The translations under genes were made by a program, and so were the position numbers. Below, piece after piece: positions 58,031-64,000 of a DNA stretch of 64,000 bases (positions are counted from its first letter, which is position 1; the number at the start of each line of letters is the position of its first letter). The stretch is from assembly GCF_947623445.1 (NCBI RefSeq), contig NC_135246.1, forward strand, positions 9,593,856 through 9,657,855. The letters are read 5' to 3'. This DNA is from Clavelina lepadiformis (Eukaryota > Chordata > Ascidiacea > Aplousobranchia > Clavelinidae). A model generated the notes under the pieces. It did no database searches, was not told the DNA's origin, and saw only the letters and a list, made by a program, of their open reading frames with translations.

Positions 58031-61000
58031 CAGGGCCGGATTAAGGCGGGGGCTGATGGGGCTGCAGCCCCAGGTCCACACCCAAATATAGGCCCACCAC
58101 TACACTAAGTCAATGAAACAACTAAGGTAGCCTAGGCTAATACAAATCTCCCAGCTATTATTGAAAACACAGTCCATGCACTGTAAAACCCAACCTGGTC
58201 ACTATGACGCAACAATCGCTTTTTCTCGGCTGTTAGGCAGGATTGTTAGTAGCCAAGTCAAGTCAAGTTTATTTCACAATAACGCACATAACAATATTGC
58301 GCATGCAGGCAGTAGCGAAAGACCACTATAGGGTCATCTAAATCTAGCTCGCCTAGAGACTCTAGGCGTAGCTAGAGTAGCTGTTGCTATAGTCTAGGCT
58401 AGAGTATAGCAACATATTGTTTTTAGTTGTTTTGTTTTTAGCTTGGCTAAATTAATTTAAGAATAAAAATGAAGAAGTATAAAAGCGGTTGGGAAAAGGA
58501 GAAATCTAGAAGAGAAGCAGAAGCTAAATTGAAAAAAGTTGTAGCAGGTTCAAAAAAAGTGACTGATTTTTTTGATGTTGTAAGCGAACCGAAAAGCAAC
58601 ATTGCAGAAACGACGTCCTGTAGGCCTAATGCAACTGCTTTACGACCATCTACTTCGAGTGACTGTATTGCAGAGCCACATATAAATATTGTTTCATCGG
58701 AACCAAATTTAAAAACCAAGTCATCTAATGTTGCTGAGGATGAAACACATGGGGTAAAAGAAACTATTCAACACGACATGGATGTTGGATGCTGGGGAGG
58801 AATTTCTGACCAGCTGAGAGATTACTGCTGCCAAATAAGAAGTTTAGAATTTCAACATCTTGATGCAGATTTTTCAACTTCAGAGACACGTATTACTGGC
58901 GATAAATTTAAACGGCGTTGTTCTAAATCGCTATTTTGGCGAGAACAATTGAACGGCGAAATAGTGAAACGCGAATGGTTGTGCTATTCGCCTTCAACCA
59001 AGAAACTTTACTGCTTTTTTTGCAAACTTTTTGCGTCTGATTCTGAGAAAATCATGCTGCAGGGCATCAGTTGGTTATGGCGACTGGAAACATGCACCAC
59101 GCGACCTGGCCAGGCACGAATCTTCTAACAAACACTTAAGTTATCTTTCAACATATTTCTTTCGAAGAGCATAAAAAGGAAGCATTTGCAAAGATTTGGA
59201 AGAGCAAAAAGAATCTGACAGAAAATATTGGTGCAAAGTATTAGCTCGAGTTTTAAGCGTGATAAAATTCCTATCATCCAGAGGGCTGGCCTTCCGCGGA
59301 AGTAGTGAGAGGGTTGGTTCTCCACAAAACGATAACTTCCTTGGAATTTTGGAGTTGTTGGCAGAATACGATACTTTCCTTGCTGAGCATATTCAAAAGA
59401 GAGTGAACAAAGGCAAGGGACACGTTTCGTATTTCTCATCGACTGTATGTGAGGAATTCATTGACGCAATTGCAACAAAAGTATTACATATTATTATTTC
59501 CGAAATAAAACAAGCAAAGTATTATTCAGTGTCCGTGGACTCAACACCTGACATTGCAAATGTTGACCAGTTAACAATAATTTTTCGGTATGTTTTACCT
59601 GATGGTCCCGTGGAACGATTTGTCAAATTTATGCCCACTCGTGGACACACTGGTCGCCAATTGGCTGATATACTTTTGGAGTTTATAGAATACAATGGGA
59701 TCAGTTTGAAAGATCTCCGAGGACAATCTTATGACAACGCTGCTAACATGAGCGGAAAATATAAAGGTATGCAAGCTATAATAAAAGAACGCAACCACCA
59801 AGCAGAATATATTCCTTGCGTAGCACATTCCTTGAATCTTGTGGGAAAATGTGCTGCTGAGTGTTGCCAATCCGCGGTTCGTTTTTTCATGTTTGTTTAA
59901 GGACTCTATGTATTCTTTTCAGCTTCAACACACAGGTGGAATCTTCTTGTTGATGCACTGAAACCACTTAAATGTCCAACAATTAAGCCTTTGTCTGATA
60001 CACGTTGGGAGGCGCGATATGATGCGCTACATGCACTAAGAAAAGGTTACCAAGCGGTTCTTCAAGTCTTGACGGCAATATCTGATGACAATGATGAAAC
60101 ATATCAAACTAAAGAAACAGCCAGGGGTTTTGTTTCATCGATGAAAAAGCTTGAAACTGGTATTTTAGTCGAGGTATGGTCGTGCATAATGGAACGGTTC
60201 CATAAGACGAGTCAGGCTCTGCAGGACAGCAACATGACTTTGAATAAGGCAACAAATTTGCTTCAGGGTCTACAGAACTTTATTCAACTTCTCAGACCCC
60301 AACTTCAAACATTTGAAGGAAGAGGTCAAGCATTAAGTGGCTGTCATCATTACACTGAAGAAATTTCAAGAAAGAAAAGTAGGGTTGGATAGCGAAGGTG
60401 AATCTGAAGACACATCACTTGATCCATCGAGCAGATTCAAAGTAGACTCATATCTGCCGATCATTGACCAAATTCTTTCGTCTATGAAAACCCGACTAGA
60501 AGCTTACGACGGTCTCCAAAGAAAGTTTTCGTTTCTGATAGAATTGAACACCATGTCTAACTGCAAAATTGAAGCAAGTGCGAAATCGTTACTTCAATAT
60601 TATCCAGATGATCTGGAGGAGTCATTGCCTGAGGAGATGATTCATTTTTCTACACTGATAAAACAACACCATTTCAACAGTGAATGCAAAGAAATTCAGA
60701 TGTTTAAGTTCATAAATGAAAATGAATTCGCGCATGCATTTCCTAATGTATCGGTTGTTTTCAAGCTTTATCTTTGTCTGATGATTTCTAATTGCTCTGG
60801 CGAGCACTCATTTTCAGCACTAAAAAGAGTAAAAAATCATTTGCGCTCGTCTATGAGGCAGAAAAGGTTGAATTCCTTAGCTATACTCTGCATCGAAAAC
60901 GACATTTTGCAAAAAATAGACACCGATGACATTATTAAGAGCTTTGCATTGTCTAAATCCAGAAAATGCGTCATTTGAATGTGTGCATACAAAGTAAATA

Positions 61001-61133
61001 TATACTTTGTTTATGTATTAATATTTGTTTTTCGTTTCAATTGTGGTTAGTTTTTAGTACAACGAATAGAATAAAAAATAGGCCTCTGACTATCATAGAG
61101 CCCCAGGCCCATAAAAAGCTTAATCCGGTCCTG
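58031..61133 (+). mobile_element. 3.1-kb hAT DNA transposon, ZMYM1-like
   Basis: 3103 bp. The ends CAGGGCCGGATTAAG and CTTAATCCGGTCCTG form a 15-bp inverted repeat with one mismatch. They are flanked by a perfect 8-bp target duplication TTGGTACC (58023-58030 and 61134-61141). It carries a transposase-derived region on the plus strand (58469-60978). The size and layout are those of a full-length autonomous hAT, but the transposase frame is broken, so this copy is dead by itself. It sits inside the older GTACC-rich element. Confidence 0.93.
58469..60978 (+). pseudogene. Broken hAT transposase (TTF zinc finger, DUF4371, hAT dimerisation)
   Basis: Resembles the ZMYM1/TTF-type zinc-finger hAT family. 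In order: a Lys-rich N-terminus; a TTF-type zinc-finger region (KREWLCYSPSTKKLYCFFCK, near 58966-59025); a DUF4371-type catalytic segment (GHVSYFSSTVCEEFI, YYSVSVDSTPDIANVDQLT and GQSYDNAANMSGKYKGMQ) in 59400-59790; LSDTRWEARYDAL near 59991; and a C-terminal hAT dimerisation segment (CSGEHSFSALKRVKNHLRSS) near 60795-60855. The frame changes between about 59050 and 59190 with a stop near 59172, a single in-frame TAA sits at 59898-59900, and the frame changes again between 60337 and 60392. The coding parts are otherwise well kept, so inactivation is not ancient. Confidence 0.88.
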
Positions 61134-61639
61134 TTGGTACCGATGCTTTTTGTGTTAAAGAAGCTGCTGAAAATACAATATTTGCCGCTATTAAGCCCTC
61201 GGTAAAGGTTACTCCAGGTCAAAACATATGTGACATTACTCGCCTGCAATTTTAATTGACATTTATAGATTAAAAAAGTCACAAGATGCTAAAAATTGTA
61301 TTAAGGTTTAATTAACATGTATTTTTGAAAACATTGTTGGTAAAATTTTGAAATAATCACGTGAAAAGTACCGTGTACCAGGACCGACTGAAATTTCTTG
61401 AAAAATAATTCGGTACAGAGATTTGAAACTTTTTTTTAAAGTACCGACGGTACCGGCATCGGTATTGAAATAATACCGCGTTACAGTAATTCGGTACTAT
61501 AGTACCGCGGTACTGCCCACCTATGTTGAGTAGGCCTACTTGGTATACCAGTACTTAAATGTTTTTTAAAATGAGTAAATGTGCTTGAGTACTAAAATTA
61601 CTAGGCTACTTGCATACAGCTCTGATCATTGGTAATAAC

Positions 61640-62241
61640 TAGGGTGACCAGTTTTTTGACCTAAAAAGTTTAAATTTTGACCTTGAAATTTGCAAATTTT
61701 GACCTTGTTTTGACCTAAAAAGTTTAAATTTTGACCTTATTTTGAAAAACGCTATACTGATAGTCTCTACACTGTCTACAGCAACTTTCTAATCTAAAGC
61801 TGCATTTAAAATTGACAAAACGCTTTTCTAGTGTTGACTTTTTTTCGTTTCTGCGTATTAAGATTGACAACTTGCAGTTTCAAAGCAATGCCTTCACATT
61901 GTGACGTCACTAGACGCGCTGAAAGGCCTTCCCTCTCTTTGTGGCTTTGGTTTTAAGTATAATTTGGGGCACTGGAATTGTTTGCGGTACAAGAAAAGAG
62001 AAAAGCGGAAGAATAATATTACAAAATGGTTACAGAATTACAAGTTTAATAGATTTTGACCTAAAAAGAAGACCTAAAGTAACAATTTGACCGTATTTTG
62101 ACCTAACGTAACATTTTGACTTTATTTGACCTAATAACTTCTATACCACACGTCGTACAAAGCTGAAATTTGTTTTGTGCTTGTTTGATAGCATTCTGAG
62201 CAGGTTAAAAAAATTGACCATATTGACTTTTGGTTGCCCTA
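61640..62241. mobile_element. MITE with TAGGG ends and TTTTGACC repeats
   Basis: 602 bp, starting TAGGGTGACCAG and ending TTGGTTGCCCTA. It is flanked by an 8-bp duplication GTAATAAC (61632-61639 and 62242-62249). Inside both ends are repeated TTTTGACCTAA/TTTTGACCTTA units. The 8-bp duplication suggests hAT, though the TAGGG terminus is not the usual CAG. No transposase. Confidence 0.8.
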
Positions 62242-62249
62242 GTAATAAC

Positions 62250-63054
62250 TACCGAGTTGTGAGTCGGCCACATCTCTCTGGATATTATCAAGTGTTAGGC
62301 AAGCTCAATCGCTGCAACGTCAACGCCCCAACGTCACTGCATCGCTGCAACAAGAAAAAAATTTAACATGTGCTCAGCTAAAACTGCTATTAGAAAATTT
62401 TGGTTGCTTTGTTGCATGAAACTACCAAACATCTGGCAACTTTGAGGAGTGAAGTGTTATACTGTAGTTGACTTGGTGATGGTGGTATTAGCCTCTTTAT
62501 CTTCGAACTGAGGAAGTATTTTGCACAACTTAAACCTGACAATGATTTCTCATTGCTCAACGCCCGGTTACCGAGTTTGTTTTTATGCAACTTTCGCAAA
62601 ACAGGCACTTTTCTTTTTTATCTCCTTGCTTTATGCGATACTATTAACAATTCTTACGGACACATGAGCGTCGTTGATGATTTGCTCTTGACGATACAAT
62701 GGCAGCGCTGCCAGGTGCCAAACTCAGATTTGCATCACAGCGAACCCAGTGCTACTGCTAATGTTTATCTCCAAGCGCCATATCAGCAGTCTACGTCCAA
62801 TCGTAATTAGTTGTTGCGCCACTACAGACAGCCACCTTATGCTGCCTCAGAAAAGATGGATTCAGCGCTCGTAGGCTACTTCCAGGGCTGCTGTTAACGC
62901 TACTGTTAAACTAAACTAAGAGCTTTGAGCATATGAGCAAAAGCACCCCGTGCTCGTCGCGGAACAGAATAATGAGCGGTTTATGGGGATTACATGTGGT
63001 AGCGTGTAGAAAAGTTGGATCAAGTCATAGATATCTTATATGGATCAAGTGCAC
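62250..63054. other. Gene-free stretch
   Basis: No gene recognised. The frame at 62553-62810 (+) has no domain and no splice context. Confidence 0.4.
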
Positions 63055-63313
63055 TGCCAGATGACGTCACGATTTGAGTAGTTGGGGTCTAGCAGTAGCT
63101 GCTCTAGCACACAAAGGCATCCTATAGTTGTACACTTGCATACTAGACCAGAGAGATTATAAAACTTTATGGGTTATTATGATAGCCTATACCGGTATAC
63201 TAACTTTTCTGTGGTCTAATATACAAGTGCACAACCAGATAACGTTACAATTTGACTAGCTGGGATCTAGTATACAAAGACATCCTGTGGTTGTACACTT
63301 GTATACTATAGAC
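63055..63313. repeat. Direct and inverted copies of a 100-bp unit
   Basis: Two direct copies start at about 63055 and 63227 (GTGCACTGCCAGATGACGTC and GTGCACAACCAGATAACGTT) and run to TTGTACACTTG.ATACTA.ACC. The segment GGTCTAATATACAAGTGCAC at about 63213 is the inverse of the unit's own right end. The unit is therefore a small inverted-end element, about 100 bp, present once complete and once with its left end missing. Confidence 0.6.
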
Positions 63314-63349
63314 CCCTTTTCTGGAGCTCCTGCATCAGAATGTCAAATG

Positions 63350-63670
63350 ATCGTGCTGCGTGCTCCAAAAGTAAGAAAGACTCCAAATTTTGGCGTGATT
63401 GTGTGCACTGAAGCGTAAAGTCTTTATTTGTTTGTTATAAATTGGCTTTCAGAGGACTGCCTTTTTTGTTAATTTCTCATAAATTGTTGTAAGTTAATAA
63501 ATGTTAGCATGCTTGTCACGTTGATAAATCCGATTGTGAGTGCAGGTGCCACACTTTCACTCTCCACCGAGGTCCATTCTCAAGAGCCAAACTATAAAGT
63601 ATGGCAGCTTTGGACAAGAAATTGTGTGTGCAAAATTACAAATTGCAATGAGCTTGCAAGACCGTACTTT
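63350..63670. repeat. GGAAAGTATGGCA TIR family, copies D and E (partial)
   Basis: 63380-63560 matches the right two thirds of copies A-C (TTTTGGCGTGATTGTGTGCACTG, then GTGCAGGTGCCACACTTTC). 63593-63660 matches the left end (AAAGTATGGCAG...AAATTGTGTGTGCAAA), 30 bp further on and in the same orientation. A further ATATGGCAGTTTTTTGAGG at 63742 may be a third start. Confidence 0.6.
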
Positions 63671-64000
63671 CCAGATGAGCAAACAAGGTGTAATACTGAG
63701 TTTTGATCGCCACATTACGTGGAGTATCATATACCCTAAAATATGGCAGTTTTTTGAGGGCCATCTTTTAGTACACCAGATGAAACAAGCCGATGGCTCG
63801 TGGCGATGATGGCGAAAGCTTGTGTAAAGTAATTAAAAATGAAAGTTAACCATAGAGACCTAGAGTGCCATTCTGAATTTTTGAGAAGTAATAAATCGTG
63901 TGTGATACTATAGAGAAACTTTAAGATTTGACATTACATTCAAATTATCACATTTTTTTTGCTATTATGAATTAGTGTGAATACAAAAACTTATACATGT
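63671..64000. other. Window edge, nothing certain
   Basis: Only a possible further fragment of the GGAAAGTATGGCA family at 63740-63770 is seen. Confidence 0.3.

Larger units (their letters stand above)
57929..61522. mobile_element. Older GTACC-rich TIR element, split by a hAT insertion
   Basis: The left part 57929-58030 and right part 61142-61522 form one repeat of about 490 bp without the insert. The ends are inverted (AGGTGGAAAGTCGGTAC at left; inverse of the right end AGGTGGGCAGTACCGCGG), and the interior repeats CGGTAC/GTACCG in both orientations. No clear target duplication is visible. A terminal fragment of the same family is at 11556-11590. Superfamily not determined. Confidence 0.65.

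Noticed and set aside
62553-62810. 85-codon frame (+)
   Set aside because: No domain, unremarkable composition, and it sits between repeat fragments.
1-64000. CRISPR arrays, operons, rRNA genes or intact tRNA genes
   Set aside because: None seen. The window is eukaryotic with introns, and the only tRNA-like sequence has degenerate stems.

Overview
The window looks like nuclear DNA of an invertebrate deuterostome, most likely an ascidian tunicate. It is AT-rich. Host genes are cut into many small exons by mostly short GT-AG introns, and several families of small DNA transposons lie between and inside them. The species assignment is inference; no rRNA or mitochondrial marker is present.

Five multi-exon host genes could be modelled with every splice phase consistent from ATG to stop. 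Two are tandem minus-strand genes for secreted, probably GPI-anchored LU (Ly6/uPAR) domain proteins: 8045-5121 (209 aa) and 15542-14472 (217 aa). A dead third copy lies in the long intron of the first. A divergent SLC2/GLUT-type transporter follows (21723-25665, + strand, 495 aa). Then come the histone H4K20 mono-methyltransferase KMT5A/SET8 (38836-41251, +, 375 aa), an unrecognised 475-aa gene (45928-49725, +), and THO complex subunit 1, THOC1 (57020-50460, -, 704 aa, 16 exons), which converges on the unrecognised gene.

Layout: 1-5.1 kb has no host gene, but holds an old, heavily broken LTR/Gypsy gag-protease remnant and a hAT-type MITE. 5.1-16.6 kb is the LU array with duplicated upstream DNA. 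16.6-21.7 kb is gene-poor, with a MITE, a hexanucleotide microsatellite and one unexplained patch of open frames. 21.7-25.7 kb is the transporter. 25.8-31.6 kb is a young, nearly whole Ty3/Gypsy element on the minus strand, followed 11 bp later by a 1-kb TIR element. 34.4-36.3 kb is a very young non-autonomous LTR element. 38.8-57.0 kb holds the three housekeeping-type genes. 57.9-62.2 kb is a nest of hAT-type elements, including a 3.1-kb hAT with a broken ZMYM1-like transposase inserted into an older GTACC-rich repeat. The last 1.7 kb holds repeat fragments.

The two nuclear housekeeping genes (KMT5A in chromatin and cell cycle, THOC1 in mRNA export) are neighbours, but nothing in the sequence shows a shared pathway. 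The most interesting biology is the LU array. The live 5-8 kb gene appears to be a chimera: its first two exons come from one array member, and its third (CC..C motif, stalk and GPI tail) comes from a neighbouring copy whose own first two exons are dead. Also notable are a sugar-transporter-like protein without the usual QLS sugar-selectivity motif, and many insertions with intact 8-bp target duplications that point to recent hAT-family activity.
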